In this document: one piece after another, positions 1-12,795 of the stretch
Position numbering within the stretch: position 1 is the first letter of the stretch
Layout: each line of letters starts with the position of its first letter
Source of the DNA: Rhyacophila brunnea
Taxonomy: Eukaryota; Arthropoda; Insecta; Trichoptera; Rhyacophilidae
Reading direction: 5' to 3'
Assembly: GCA_022495005.1 (NCBI GenBank)
Contig: JAGYXB010001020.1
Span: 558,001 to 622,000, forward strand
Length of the DNA: 64,000 nucleotides
Made by a program: the position numbers and the translations under genes
The notes under the pieces: model-generated
Databases searched by the model: none
What the model saw: only the letters and a program-made list of their open reading frames with translations
Told to the model about the DNA's origin: nothing

Positions 1-1054
1 GATAGTTGAAACTTTTTGTGAGAATATTAAAAAAAAAACTATATTTGAACGTCCTTGTCAGATGCAATAATGATACATAAGAAAAACTAAATAAATAAAC
101 TTAATCTAACATAAAATAATATTAATCTGAACTTATTTTTATTTGCATTTGGTAAATTGGAAAAGGTTAAACGATCCTGAGATAATAATAATTTGAATGT
201 TGGATTAGTTATAATTTACAATTCATTTTTTTATAATTCCAAATCAAATATAGTTTCATTTTGTAGATACGTTTGAGGGAAAAGTCGGGTATCACAATAT
301 ATATATATATTTTAATGAAAGTGGCAAAATATAAACTAATTAAACTGTTCTGTGACATACTTAATTGGAAAATCTATATTATTTTATATTATCATAATAT
401 ATTTTGTTTATTTTAGTTAATTTGACTATAGAACTTTGAATTCTTTATAGAAAGTTATAACTAAGTTAGTTTTTTTTATTATGAGGGCATCCGTTATTTT
501 ACTAAAACATAAAAAATATATCAATTAGAAAAAAAAACATTTAATAATAAAAAAATATGTACCTATTTAATTACCATTTAACAATATTCTTAAATAGTTT
601 CACTGTTCTTTTTTTATCGAAAAAATGATTCTACTATAATTCATTAAAACGTGCTAATATCGATTACGATTTCTGAAAGTAATAATTGTTAAAAGTGGCT
701 ACTATGTCAGTAAATAATATGAAATCTATACACAATCAAAATCAAAAATAGTTTGGTTGGTATCGTAGTTCTTATTCTACTAATACTATAAACCTATAGT
801 CATCAAAATCATCCTAATTTTGTTACTTTGGCAACATATAAATGCAGTCACTAAATGTTATTGTCGTCTCATTTTTCAACCCTTAACTCCACGACGTATT
901 ATACGTTCAAACATACATTTACTTATTTTTATTTTTTATACTACATAAATGAATATATTTTATAACTTACTTACCAAATAATTTTATTAATTTTACTCAT
1001 TTAATGTGGAATATTATAAATTTATTATAACTTATATATAGTTATAATAATTAA
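1..1054. other. AT-rich sequence without recognisable gene
   Basis: Very AT-rich, with homopolymer runs and a short AT dinucleotide run near 296-312. I see no open frame of note, RNA gene or repeat family member. Confidence 0.5.
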
Positions 1055-1305
1055 ACATTTTTTTATTCAACGAATAATTTACAAGATTTTAGAATGTACC
1101 TACCATTCTAATTATTGAACATACGTAATTCTGAAAACACTCATGAAAAAATAATTATAGCCAATAGACAAAATCTTTTTCGAAAAAAGAAAGACACCCG
1201 GCAGGATCGAACCTGCGTCTCTTATGTATCGCGCCCTGTGCATTACCACTATGCTACGACTGCCATGCTTATTTGCGACAAATTTTAACTATCCTGTATA
1301 CTTGC
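1055..1305 (-). mobile_element. SINE-A copy 1 (tRNA-headed SINE)
   Basis: Read on the minus strand, a tRNA-like head (1196-1268) has a pol III A box TAGCATAGTGG (1246-1256) and a B box GGTTCGATCCT (1203-1213). The body contains TCTATTGGCTATAA and the 3' end is A-rich, ending near 1055. The same head and body recur inverted at 1408-1602, interrupted at 44186-44870, and as a 3' fragment at 36680-36783. Multi-copy status and the A-rich tail favour a SINE over a real tRNA gene. No clear target duplication was found. Confidence 0.7.
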
Positions 1306-1407
1306 TCACAATCCGTGACTTCGGTTAGTAATTAAAGTAATACATGCTTTAATTTAGAGTATAAAAGTCGATCGCCTACCATAACTCAATTTAGAGAGAG
1401 CTTATGA

Positions 1408-1602
1408 GCAGGTATTAAAAAGCCTAATAGTTAAAATTTATCGCCATTAAGCATGGCAGTCATAGCATAGTAGTAATACACAGGGCGCGATACGCAAGAG
1501 ACGCAGGTTTGATTTCTGCCGGGTATTTTACTTTTATCTAAAAATTTTCTATTGGCTATATTTTCTCATGAGTGTTTTCAGAATTGTGTGTGTTCAATAT
1601 AT
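1408..1602 (+). mobile_element. SINE-A copy 2, 3'-truncated
   Basis: Plus-strand copy of the same SINE. A box TAGCATAGTAG (1463-1473) and B box GGTTTGATTTC (1506-1516) are both decayed relative to copy 1. It starts with the same leader (GGTATTAAAA, then ATAGTTAAAATTTAT) and continues through TCTATTGGCTATA and GAGTGTTTTCAGAATT. It lies head to head with copy 1 across about 100 bp, so transcribed or single-stranded DNA could form a hairpin of roughly 190 bp. Confidence 0.65.
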
Positions 1603-2175
1603 TACATATATAATATAGTTCAGACTGAAAACTTTACCGCAATGTTACTGATTTTGTTTTATGCTTAGTTCTAAATTATATTGACTCTTTAACCCATGTT
1701 TGCGATGGGTGGTATATGATCAAGGAATAGGTCGCCATAAAAGCAGCACGGTGATAAAAACCACTCGATCTAGAAGAAAAAAATATATGATCCCACTATT
1801 GTTGTTTACAACGTACTTTCAAAAGTTATTTTCCATCAAACATTATTTTTAACAAAAGGTTTACGTACACGTAAAAATTCTTACACATCTTCTTAGACAA
1901 TTTGAATATTTTTTCCCTGGGAGCATATTTTATATTATGAAGCGCTTACCTTTGCGGTTAATAAGAAATGCACTATGGACTCATCATCTTTGTGTGAAGA
2001 AGTAAAAGCGGGTGCAAACTTACTGTGGAAAATGATAACACGAAGACTATTAAAAGTGTAAAGCTGTTACTACATCCAATGAATTTTAAACACAAACTAC
2101 TTGTATCTATTTACATACATATTATATATATACTTTTTAATACAAGCATCATATCATAACAATTTTCTTTTTTTT
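1603..2175. other. No recognisable feature
   Basis: AT-rich sequence. No gene, RNA or repeat family member recognised. Confidence 0.4.
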
Positions 2176-2413
2176 TGTTAACTGTCAATTCATGGTAGAA
2201 CTGCATTGTATTGTTGTTTTAATTTAATAAAACGCATTTTTTGTAGTACTTATTCCACTTTTAATCAATAAATTAGGACCGGTTTCGTCCGCCTCAGAGG
2301 GACATTTTCAACTAAAAAGTTGAAAATGTCTCCGAAAAGAAACCGGTCCAATTCATTGATTAAAAGTGAAATAAGAATAAAAAAAAAATCGTTTTATTAA
2401 ATTCAAACAACAA
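2176..2413. repeat. Large palindrome, foldback-type MITE
   Basis: Left arm (about 2211-2313) and right arm (2318-2413) are near-perfect reverse complements meeting at AACTAAAAAGTT (2310-2321). The arms share blocks such as AAACCGGTCC/GGACCGGTTT and TGATTAAAAGTG/CACTTTTAATCA. The left flank (2176-2237, with GTTAACTGTCAATTCATGG) recurs in reverse orientation at 23212-23275, where the palindrome itself is missing. This suggests a dispersed non-autonomous element. Superfamily not assignable by eye. Confidence 0.65.
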
Positions 2414-3425
2414 AATAATATAGATAGATAACAGGTATTAAACATAAATCTTTCCTTCAATGTAAACTGATTTGAAAAGAGAATTTAGTCAAACCTTATT
2501 TTATGTAGATGTTGCATTTATATATAAAATTTACGCTGATAAGAAAGTTTTAAATGTTAACGGTTGAAATTTGCTCCAAATCAAATTATTTAATGTAGGT
2601 CAATTTATTGAAAAATAAACGTGCATGCTGTGAGATAAAAATATTTGCATTAAAAGGTTTTTTATAATGAACAATCTTTCAAAATGAAAAATCGGATATT
2701 ATAACAGTACGTAAATAAGTAACTAAATCAAGGAAATTCTGATATAATTTCTTTTTCATTTACAAAAAAATGTAATCAGAGCCGCTAATACAAAATATAA
2801 TAACTTACCAATTTATTCATGTATGCTTAAATCGTTTTGGAATCCTTCTTTCTTGTTCAAAACTAGATCAACACACGATACATAATTAAACATAACAGAA
2901 ACACCCAGGTTTCAAATTTTTTAATATATGTACTACTAACTACCTCTCCGGGAATCAAACCCAAAAGTATTACAACTAAGCCAATTACAATTTCGATAGT
3001 TGCCCTTGTTAGTTTTCAAGGGTTTTTAAATAATTAATATAATATATTTTGGATTGCACGTTTTTTTATTTATGCTTATTATAATGTGCAGTCTTTTCTT
3101 ATTTTTTTTTTTACGAAACGATTATGATATCTGGGCCCCAGGGGTCTATGCATAATTCGATAACGTTGTTAACTTTTGCTTTGAATTACTTTTCATTTTT
3201 TTTCATTATCAATATTATGTTCTTTCTGTGTTTCTGTGTACCAAACTTAGAGCATATAGTGCCTATAAATATTTGACTCGAGTAAATAGAGATACGCGCA
3301 CAGAATTAATGTTCATTTGTAATAAAAATAACGCAATATCAAGTTTTAATAGCCATGTTTAATATATAATTCTACGCAAGCTATGCTTTGTAATAAATAT
3401 TACATGTATGTATATGTTGTAAAAA
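2414..3425. other. No recognisable feature
   Basis: AT-rich sequence with no gene or repeat family member recognised. Confidence 0.4.
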
Positions 3426-3725
3426 ATGCGGGTATATTCAACTCTCTTGTATTTTATAAACAAAAGACACAACCTCTCGGAAAATTATTCCCGTATATTC
3501 AATCGTAATTTACTGTGTGCCACCATTTTACATCAGGATAACAAAAGTGTATCATTTTCCCGCGCAAAATCCCCGAGCAATACTTTACACCCTATGGATC
3601 GTAAAACGCGGGAAAGTTTGTAACTTTCAGGACTGAAATTTTTCATCATTGGGGGAAGTCCCCCGACGCAGGAAAAAAACACACAGCGTTTTATAGAGAA
3701 GCTGGCGGTACAAGTATGGAGAAGT
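3426..3725. other. Unique patch with raised GC, function unknown
   Basis: Less AT-rich than its surroundings, with CpG-containing words (CCCGCGCAAAATCCCCGAGC, AAAACGCGGG). Short frames of 65-66 codons exist on both strands but resemble nothing I know and overlap each other. It could be regulatory DNA or old repeat. Confidence 0.25.
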
Positions 3726-5365
3726 GTGTACACTGTACTTTTTCTCTACGTTCACGGGTTTTCAAATTTTTCACGATTAACGTGCGTTTAAAAAATTCGG
3801 ATTCGTTTTAAAAGCTATCATTCCGAATAACTCTGGAAAATTTTTACTGTAGAATTTTCCGACGAGTTTTTCGTGAAATAAATAAACTATAATATTTTTT
3901 TGTAACTTTGTATAAAAATAGTAATAAAAACATTACAAATACATGATTTAACATACATTTAGTTTACTTGACGATCCAATGATGTTCCGAATGTTATTTC
4001 TTACAGATTTTAACGTATTGGTAGATTATTTTGACAGTTTAATGGAAATTAAATATCAATCGTATTAAATAGTTATTATGTAAAACTGTACCCATTCCAA
4101 GTGCAATTGACAATCTCCAGGGTTAATATATGATTAAAAACAAAAAACTTTATGCAGGTTTGAAGAAAATCCCGCGACATATGCTTATCATATAATCTGA
4201 GGCTATACTATCGTGGAGTATATAGCATACTTAGTTACTTATGGATTATAATACTAAAAAACTAAAACTATTAATGTCTAATATATAAAATATTTCATGG
4301 TTAGCAGAAATATACTTCTAAAGTTTTAGACAAAAAATATCCATAATTTATCTGCAAATACATTAGTAATTAAATGATACAATAGGTTATAAATAAAATA
4401 AAACGCAAAGTTATAATATTATTGTATTTAGTTCATATATTTTCATATATTCAGGACCGGTTTTTTATGATAAAAATTTATATTAAAATACTTGGCTTTA
4501 AAATAATCGTAAAAGCTAGAGCGACTGTCTCGTCTCATAAAGGTAAAATAAATTATTTAATATACGTACTAATTTAATTTTATAACTAATGTATTACTGT
4601 ATAAATTATCATTTATTTAATTCATTTTAATTAAAAGGTCACACTCTACAAGGTTTGGAAAGTGTATGTTGTATATCCATTATAATTATTTAAAAACATC
4701 TCATGCATATCTCTACTAGAAAAAATCTTACATTTATCAAGCGGTTATAGGGTCCCGTCTGATGTTGTATTTTCAAAAAAAAAAAGATTTTAGATTTCCT
4801 AAATAGCTATTAGGTTTAGCTTTTTTTATATAGTTATCTAACGAAAGGCTACTTATGTCGTGTTTAGCAATTGAAATTTAAATCGTAGATATTATTAAAA
4901 AGTTAATAACATTTTTGAGAGATTTCTTATAATTAGAGAAAAGAAGATTTCAAGGATTATTTAGTCAAAAGTGATGATCCGATTTGTTTTTCAATTATTT
5001 TAATTACGGCCCACAATGAAAACCCTTTACAAGTAAACGTATAATGTTTCATAAAAGCTATAATTAAGATTAATGGCGTTTGATAAGAGAGTAATTGTCG
5101 TTATTTGCGAGCTTTTCTTAGCGAAGCCATTAAGCCTTACCTACTTTCGTTCGAACACAAAGAAAAACAGATAAAAACCATCGTTCTTTATAAACATTAG
5201 TTTCAAAGTAAGCGAAAACTAAATATTATAATGAAAAAGAATGTCAACATTATCGGTATATCTATTTTTTTTAGCCAATACTAGTTGGTTTTAAGGAAAA
5301 ACTTTTTGTAAAATAAATTGGTTCAAAAATATTATCAACAATACAGTTTATATATTTTTTAGTAT
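3726..5365. other. No recognisable feature
   Basis: AT-rich sequence. No gene, RNA or repeat family member recognised. Confidence 0.4.
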
Positions 5366-5830
5366 TATCAGCATCAAAACACGTTTAATTTTTTCAAGTT
5401 ATAATTCTTTTGGCGCATTTGAAATATCAGATCAGAGAGTATTTTTGGCGTGACATGTAACACATAATTTATTTTTTCACACTAAAAAAAACGCACTCGA
5501 TTGGATTCGAACCACCGATTGTTCGGTTATCAGCCAAACGCACTACCTTTACGCCACAGAGTGAACTGAAAGTGAGTTTACTGTAATCGTGACGATTAAA
5601 CAGTATGATATTATAGTTTAGAATTGTTTCGTTGCTTAGGCAGCTTAGTTTATAATTGTCGGCCATTTGCAATTCCTTACGTAAACAAACGATTAAACGT
5701 CAGACTGACAGTTGGTACTTTAAAAATAAAAACAACGAGAAACCATTATATAATTTAGTAATATAAGTTAAAGTGTATAGAAATAAACCAACGGTGTTCC
5801 AATAAGCGGTCATTTATCTTACATACACAC
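5366..5830 (-). mobile_element. tRNA-Ile-like unit inside a dispersed repeat (repeat I), copy 1
   Basis: On the minus strand a tRNA-like cloverleaf segment (5493-5565) has GTGGCGTAAAGGTAGTGCG as D-arm/A-box region, the anticodon stem-loop GGCTGATAACC (loop CTGATAA, anticodon GAT, isoleucine) at about 5525-5535, and the B box GGTTCGAATCC. It is not a clean tRNA gene: it sits in a longer repeat whose other copies (18005-18310, 28080-28350, 6796-6920) share the sequence on both sides. The distal end, CGCCAAAAGAAT then TATAACTTG, matches the GAAGTATAACTTC ends of the other copies. Confidence 0.6.
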
Positions 5831-6795
5831 CGATTTTTTTTTTCTTTTAAAACGTTTATATTATTATTATCCACTTTCAATATCATTTATGTAAATGTGG
5901 AGTAATTGAAATCACTCAACATCTTAGTAAAACTAGTGTCATGTATGCTTTCCCTGAGGAATTTTCTGCCATCAGCCGAGCCGATTATAACGCACTGGAA
6001 TATATTTATGCCAGAGCTAGTCGATTGTTATCACGTCACGTGATCTTATATGTTATTATACGATTAAAAAATGTAATACTAAAAATTGACAACCCATAAA
6101 AACATTTTTATTAATTCCCAGTACCATTTCCTCACAAGGAAATACAGTGGGGTAGCTGCCAAAATTTGGGTGTATTTTTAGTCAACAACGGATTATGTAT
6201 AATATATATACTAAAAAAAAACAAGTTCATCCGATATATAGAACATGCACAATAAGCATAAAGAAAATAGCATAATGCCTTTTGCATTATGCATTAGAGA
6301 TTTTGACATCTTCAGTATGAGACTATAAGAATACCGTTATTGGTCTTACAATATTTTTGCTGTTCAGATAATACAGGTCGTAACAGATCACGAATTATAA
6401 GCTTGTATCAATAATATTACTACTTGAGTAATATTAAAGTGCCTTCCCGTGGTCGGATCAGGTCCAAATTTTTTTAGACATATATATTTACCCGATTACA
6501 CAATATAATTGACTTTTAACTCAAAATAACTAAAATGTTGACTTACCAACTTTTTGCAGCAACCTCTCGAATGTCATTATTTATATTAAATTTGGTCAGA
6601 TTATCGTTGTGCCTTTTGAATATTCGTCTGTGGATACCAATGCTTTTGTACTTTTTCGTGACAGTTTTATAATTGTGTTGTTAAAAATATTTTCTGTTTA
6701 GTAAACGTACCGGTACATAAAATCTGTAGGTAGAGAAAGGTGAAACCCGGTTCATAAAAAAAAAATATTGACTAAACTTAATTATTATAATAGGT
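5831..6795. other. No recognisable feature
   Basis: AT-rich sequence with no gene or repeat family member recognised. Confidence 0.4.
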
Positions 6796-6920
6796 GTCTA
6801 TTCACATATTTCACACGAGTTTTTGAAGCTATACGTCTTTTGGTACGTTTGGTAAAACAGATCAGAGTGAATTTTTACTGTGACGAAGTTGCGCGCGCCG
6901 ATGTAATACATAATTTATTA
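6796..6920 (-). repeat. Repeat I 3'-end fragment
   Basis: On the minus strand it carries the repeat I end: TAATACAT, then GATCTG with an A-rich link, then ACCAAAAGACGTATAGCTTC. It is diverged, and the tRNA-like part is absent. An extra GCGCGC stretch (6891-6898) interrupts the similarity. Confidence 0.45.
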
Positions 6921-8084
6921 TTATGATTATATTCATTTCGGTCTCAAGGGTACAAGCGCACGCGCATAGTGTCATTTAGTTAGTCGTTCAATACAACCAA
7001 GTAAAGATCACGTGTTGTAAATATAACCAATATTGTGTCATAATAAATATAATGTTTATAAACAAATTTCTGGAGACCAACATTCTACACTGTTAATTTA
7101 TATTCATAAAACTTTATTTATATTGCAGTGTATATTTATTTTTCATTGAGTGTATCAAGATTTGAGGCTATAATTATTTATGTAAGTATTATTTATGAGT
7201 AAAATTATATATCAATAAATAAATAAATTTTGTGAATGTTGAGTTGGTAAATAATTCAAAAAATATATTAAAATTTGATCTTTTTATTAATTCATCATGC
7301 GCACTTCTAAATCGATTATAACCGCTGTATGGCAAAGATGAGTTTTGGTCTAATACAATAATTAAATTACAATTATCATGTGCTATATGAGACACAGATG
7401 ACTCGCGTACGTTTTCATCAACCTAATCCACTGTAATATTAATAGACTCGGTAAAAGCTTATTTTTTTATATTATCGAAATATGGTTAATGTAAGCTTTT
7501 CTATAGGTACCTATAAACAAATGGATCATAAATAAATGAAAATGAATTAGAGAAAATAGCTATAACGACTATTTATTATATAAGTTGAAAATCAGTTTGC
7601 ATTGCATATTTATTTGTAGCCACACTATTATCACAAGCGTAAAAATTTCAATCATTATATTATTTTAGAGTATAATATTATAATATAGATATTTAGATCA
7701 AAAATATTATATAATATGAAGATATTACCAACATATACGTGAATTGTGAATTAATAATAATAAAACCATCATTATTTTGATGAGTAATCACGTAAATGAA
7801 GAATGCCAAAGAGTCAATATTAGACTTATTTGTAATTACTGATATGACATCAAACTTTCTTGCATTCGATTTATAAACGTAATAAGAAATATTCATACAA
7901 TGCCATTCATCATTATTTTAAATATTTAGATTATTAATCACAAAAAAAATCAAACAACAAGCTTAAATTATACAAATATTTATATCAAAATTCCAAAGAT
8001 AATGATTATTAATAAGAGTTTAAAGCCGCAAAAATGTTGTGAAATTGTTAATACAAAATAACTGTGGTGTTACAATTTAACTGA
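6921..8084. other. No recognisable feature
   Basis: AT-rich sequence with no gene or repeat family member recognised. Confidence 0.4.
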
Positions 8085-8376
8085 GTACATGCGGAGATGT
8101 GATTTCTTCTATTTCACAGGAAATATGTGGAGCCAGTGTGATATTGTTACAGATGCTATTGTTGATGGTACTGAAATCAACAATATTGCATCGCTATCTG
8201 TTGCTAGGCGACCGTTTGACTATATCTTGTATCACGCCAAAACTCACGGTAGTGTGAATTATTATAGTCCACGTACTTTGGTACTTATGCATTTTATTAT
8301 TTTATTTATGCATAGGTACCTATTAGAAATTTTCATATACATACATGAATATTCTCTAACGCTTAACGATCATTGA
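8085..8376 (+). other. Unrecognised 95-codon open frame
   Basis: An open frame runs 8089-8376. The first ~70 residues are of mixed composition (MRRCDFFYFTGNMWSQCD at the start), while the C-terminal part is low-complexity and hydrophobic. I recognise no domain, signal peptide or splice context, and there is no second copy in the window. More likely a chance frame in a patch of slightly raised GC than a gene. Confidence 0.12.
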
Positions 8377-8889
8377 GATATGCGAAAATGCTTCATAAAA
8401 CGAATGAATGAAAATATTTAGATTAACGTCCGACCCGTTATACGCTTTCATTCCGAAACCGGGCGATAAAATAATTCATTATTGTAATTATTTCAAATGC
8501 ATCTTTCGTAATTAACTTATTATAGGTGGCGTAAACAAAAACAAGTTAATTTAAACGACAAAGAAAACAACTTCTTCTCTCCAGATAGAGCTTTTATATG
8601 AAAGAAAACATTAATATTACGTACAATCTGTGTGTCATTTCGCATTGAAGGTTCATTGGTAACAAGTATAACACTTATGATCGACATAATATTTATAGAA
8701 CTAATGATTCTTTTAATATTATATCCAATTAATTGATTTAATATTAAGTACTTAATTAATCGTGAAGCGTCTGTTCGTGATTACCTCAGTCACTAAGGGT
8801 TGCCGAATCTGCTCACGAACTCGAGTGTTTTTAACGTGGTCGTATCAATGTATCCCTAAGATTTGGCTGAGATATCGATTCTCAAAACT

Positions 8890-9088
8890 CAAAAACCAAA
8901 ACCTTTGAAGCTTGGTAAGATGCCACGTCTCACAGCCATAGAGACGCTTCACGTGGCTGGGACATGTGTTCCGGACGCCACCAGAGAGTGCAAAACTTCT
9001 AACACTAGTGTCGTAGCCTCAAATAAAGTTGGCACTAGACCGAGGGAAGTGGGGCAAATTGGTACTTGTCTCTATCCGTTCTAGTGCA
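8890..9088 (+). mobile_element. LINE ORF2 C-terminal remnant
   Basis: Two plus-strand frames together show the signature of the C-terminal tail of non-LTR retrotransposon ORF2: RFTWLGHVFRTPPES (about 8946-8990), then after a frame change VGTRPREVGQ (9028-9057). The pattern R-L-x-W-x-G-H-V followed by GTRPRGRP-like residues is common to many arthropod LINEs downstream of reverse transcriptase. A stop and frame change separate the pieces. No catalytic domain remains and the 3' end is not obvious. A decayed 5'-truncated insertion. Confidence 0.5.
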
Positions 9089-9947
9089 TGACAAGATATA
9101 ATAAGAAGAATTAATCACTTGTTTAAATAAAGATCGTATCTTAAATATATAAAAAGTATTTTCGTTGGAAAAGATCTATCTTATTGATGATAATTACGTT
9201 CGGTTTTAATGTTTTTCTGGCTTTTGTAAATCAGTTTCATGGTTATCGTTAATTATTAATACTTTCATAATATAAATACTGGACGATGGAAAAACTTTAA
9301 TAGGCAACACCTTTGAAACTTTTATTTGGCAAGATATAATACTGACAATCTATCACAGATAAACTGATGATAGAAACGAGTCGAGAATAACCAATTACCG
9401 ATCAGCAAATATGTACATTCCAACTAAAAGCTTTCTATTTATTTCGACATCACATCGAACGACATTACGCCTTAACAATAGCGTATTCCCCCGCCAATAC
9501 CGTATACATTACGACTGCATATAGCATCAAATATAGGAATCTATCTTTAATGCTCGTATGTATTTTGTTACAGTAGATTTCAAGCTTTAATAATATTGAC
9601 TGGTGGGAGCTTTTGCGTGTTGCCTGTAATTTGTTTTGTTCTTTTTATTACGATTTACGTAGATGTATCACATTGTTTTTAACTTACCTTAACAGCAGCC
9701 AAAATTGAATTTAAAAAAATCATAATAAAATTGACCAACTTTTCACCATACACTACTATGTATATATTGAAATTATTATTAATATGACTTTGATATCTTC
9801 CTATTACAATAAAACTATAAAATTATAATTTACTAATACAAATGAAAACTATCAATGAGTAAGTACTTCTAGCGTAATGTTTGAAACCTGAACAAAAAAA
9901 TATTTCTCTAGCCGAAAGGTAAAATGAATTACGTGTGTATGGGTAAA
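9089..9947. other. No recognisable feature
   Basis: AT-rich sequence with no gene or repeat family member recognised. Confidence 0.4.
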
Positions 9948-9951
9948 TTAA

Positions 9952-10070
9952 TACATATTGGACGCTAAAGACACGCCTAGCGCGTAACGATTAGGTGGTC
10001 ATTCGAGATAATTAGCAAGATATTTAAATGTGGTATTTAAAAGGTAATCATCGAGTCAGCAGTCAATGTG
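9952..10070 (+). mobile_element. 119-bp MITE with TTAA target sites, copy 1
   Basis: Bounded by TTAA on both sides (9948-9951 and 10071-10074). The ends are imperfect inverted repeats: TACATATTGGACGCT at the left and AGCAGTCAATGTG at the right. The interior has AAAGACACGCCTAGCGCGTAA. Inverted copy at 15003-15110 and a third at 48684-48796. TTAA duplication plus short inverted ends resembles piggyBac-type MITEs (inference). Confidence 0.65.
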
Positions 10071-10384
10071 TTAAGGGAAAATACGGCATGTGCTTATTTT
10101 GTTACTTTATGGTAAATTTATGACTATTGACTAATTATTTGTACTAATTATTTTAGCTTAACTAAAATTTTACATTTCCTGACCAGTACAGATTTATATA
10201 CCTAGCATTATTTATACCCGGCGTCGTCATCCAAATTTTTTACTATATGAGTAAACTTACTCGACCGTTTCTAAAATGGGTTTATAGCCCGAAACAACTA
10301 CTAATGTAGATTAGTTATATTAGATTTAGTCCCGATTAAAGTAGAATTAAAATGGTAACTTTGTTTTGAAAGCATATTGAAAAC

Positions 10385-10505
10385 TTTGCCAAAGTACACT
10401 TTGGTGTATGGTGACTTCAATCTTGGGTAACTGCACCTGAGATTTTTCAAGCCACAAACAACTGGCGATCTTTCACATCCAAATGTAGAGCTTCATGTTC
10501 AACGC
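10385..10505 (-). repeat. Repeat C fragment
   Basis: On the minus strand it carries ATCGCCAGTTGTTTGTGGCT, then GTTACCCAAGATTGAAGT and AGTGTACTTTGGC. This matches 24470-24690 in order and spacing. Partial and diverged. Confidence 0.5.
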
Positions 10506-11096
10506 CAGTTTATTTAATATATTATGATATTACATATTACAATGAAATAATTTATTGTAAGTATATTATGTATTTCAAATTATTTATTTATTTATTTAAA
10601 AAAGAAACATTGAGCACATAAAAAAGTATATATTATTATTCAAGAAGTTCACAACATGATATTAAGAATAAAAGGTACAGGTAAGTCAACTTAGTCGAGA
10701 CAAAAAAACAAAGCAAATTACTATAATTAGCTCTCTATGGATAATTTCAAAAACGTCTGATATCCCAATAAATCAATAGCAGATTACATTATATTTCTAA
10801 CATGAAAACGATAAAAGTAAAAACTGTGCCGTTTACACAATAATACAATAATATGGGATTTACGCGGTTAATAACTAGTTCAATATAAAGATTTTTTATC
10901 GGTTAAAAGAGCATATTAATTAAATTATATACATACTATTCGACTATATGGATTATTTGAATTATTTTATATTCTATATACTAGCTTTAACAGATAAGGG
11001 AGATATTGAAGGAAGCGTGGAACTGTCTCGGATTTTTACACTCCTGACGATGAAATTGAAAATAATACATTATATAGGCATAATAATAGATAGAAA
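10506..11096. other. No recognisable feature
   Basis: AT-rich with TTTA runs near 10580-10600. No gene or family member recognised. Confidence 0.4.
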
Positions 11097-11220
11097 TGGA
11101 TGCTAGCCACTTGCTAAATCTATTAGATCCATTTTCTGACTACAAACACCATATAAAACGACAAACCTGATAGCCACGACATTATAAGCAAACACGTTAC
11201 CACTCAGCCATCGTGGGCGC
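11097..11220 (-). mobile_element. SINE-C fragment
   Basis: Diverged copy with the SINE-C landmarks in order: TAGCCACTTGCT, ATCTATTAGATCCAT, CTGACTACAAA and, at the head end, CACGACATTATAAGC then CCATCGTGGGC. The head is tRNA-derived in better copies (58018-58269). The 3' part is lost. Confidence 0.5.
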
Positions 11221-12795
11221 ACACTCGTTTAAAAAAAAACACCCAAAAGATTTCACATTACAATAGAAATTTACATAATATAACATGTATTAGGGAATGC
11301 TATGATTTCTGTTAATATTTTATTGAGTTAATGATTGTGATTTCAGCACAAAACTCACAGCGAGCCATTCATTTGCCAGGAAATTAAACATCCTGTTATA
11401 CAAGTCTCGGTATACACACACATCGGTATTATTGACACAAAAAGACGGCATTGCAGGGAATTAAATTGTACTCGCCTATCTTAATTACCCTTGGACATCC
11501 GTTTAAAATTATATGATATATAATATATATATATTATATATGTATAAGTATTTTGCATAACTGTTTTCCATATTATAATATAGTATTATGTTTATTTTAC
11601 GGTCGTATTGTGACTAACGATAAAAACGTAACCTATAATAATATATATATTTTATTAAAATCATAAGAGATATTATTCAGATATTTACAAGTTTATATTC
11701 ATAACTGTGTAACCATTCTAAATTTAAAACGCATTATATTAATGGGTACTTATTTTATGCAAGATAAAACAACAGTAAAACATTCCATAATATACTGTCA
11801 CTTGGATACAATACTCTACGTGTATATGACAATTTATTCTCTCTGTATCTCTAAGTGTCCTTTTGAAAACGAATTTAAGTTTATTAATTGCTACACATTT
11901 ATAAACCTATCGAACTGCTTGCAGGCATGTGATGGTACTATTAGATTAGCAGAATTACCTAACTGTTTTCCCTCAGAACTATAAATGTATAACAATATAT
12001 TTTCTCCGTAGACGTATAATAAATAAATAATAAATGCGTGTGAAGTAGGCAAGTTAAAAAAAACTATTAAATTATTTACAAAGTAATTATTATAGTGCTA
12101 TATGATTATAATTTTCTACTTTAACACAATATTGAAATCAAAATTAAATTTACACCCTATCATTTTTTTTATTATCAAATGGTAAATAATTATTCTTGGT
12201 CCGATATATGATTAATTTTCATTCTGTTTTTTGCCGGAATAATACATTTTTTTAAATTTTGATGGCACCCGAGTTGTTCTTCTGATCCAATCATACCATC
12301 ACATGCCTGCAGTTAGGTCCAATAGGTGTAAAATTATGTATTTTTTTAAATTGTACTGCCTGTCTTCTTTACATATCAATATCCAACTTATTTAGAAAAA
12401 CAACTCAAAATACATTGTTCTAAGATAATGGCGTTTGAAAGTTTTGCAAAAAATCCTCATTTCAATCTTTAAAACCTTGATTTGTAGGTAAATATGTTTA
12501 TTTTTATTTGGTTCAAATGAACTTAGCAATGCACAATGAAATGTACAGTTTATCAAATAATCAACACAGACATTCCCGTTTATAATTGAATTAATGTTTA
12601 ATCCCAGAAAGGGTTATTCGCTTTTATGACCCGTTGAAGAAATTTTTGATTAGTTGTTTTGTTTATTTATAAAGAAAAGGCTGTTTGACATCAAATGGTA
12701 TTATTAACTCTAAACGTTAAAATTTTGATTTGTTTTCCTATAGAAATTGGGTATCGATGTAGTATTTTTTTATGTTTTTCTGTATTTTTCTAGTA
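11221..12795. other. No recognisable feature
   Basis: AT-rich, with an AT/TA-rich microsatellite-like stretch at 11510-11550. An 80-codon frame at 11742-11984 has no recognisable content. Confidence 0.35.

Noticed and set aside
1196..1268. Functional tRNA gene on the minus strand
   Set aside because: The boxes are good, but the unit is followed by a SINE body and A-rich tail and recurs at three other places.
5493..5565. Functional tRNA-Ile(GAT) gene
   Set aside because: It is embedded in a multi-copy repeat, the acceptor pairing is imperfect, and the second copy diverges in the D arm. A SINE or repeat-borne pseudo-tRNA is more likely.
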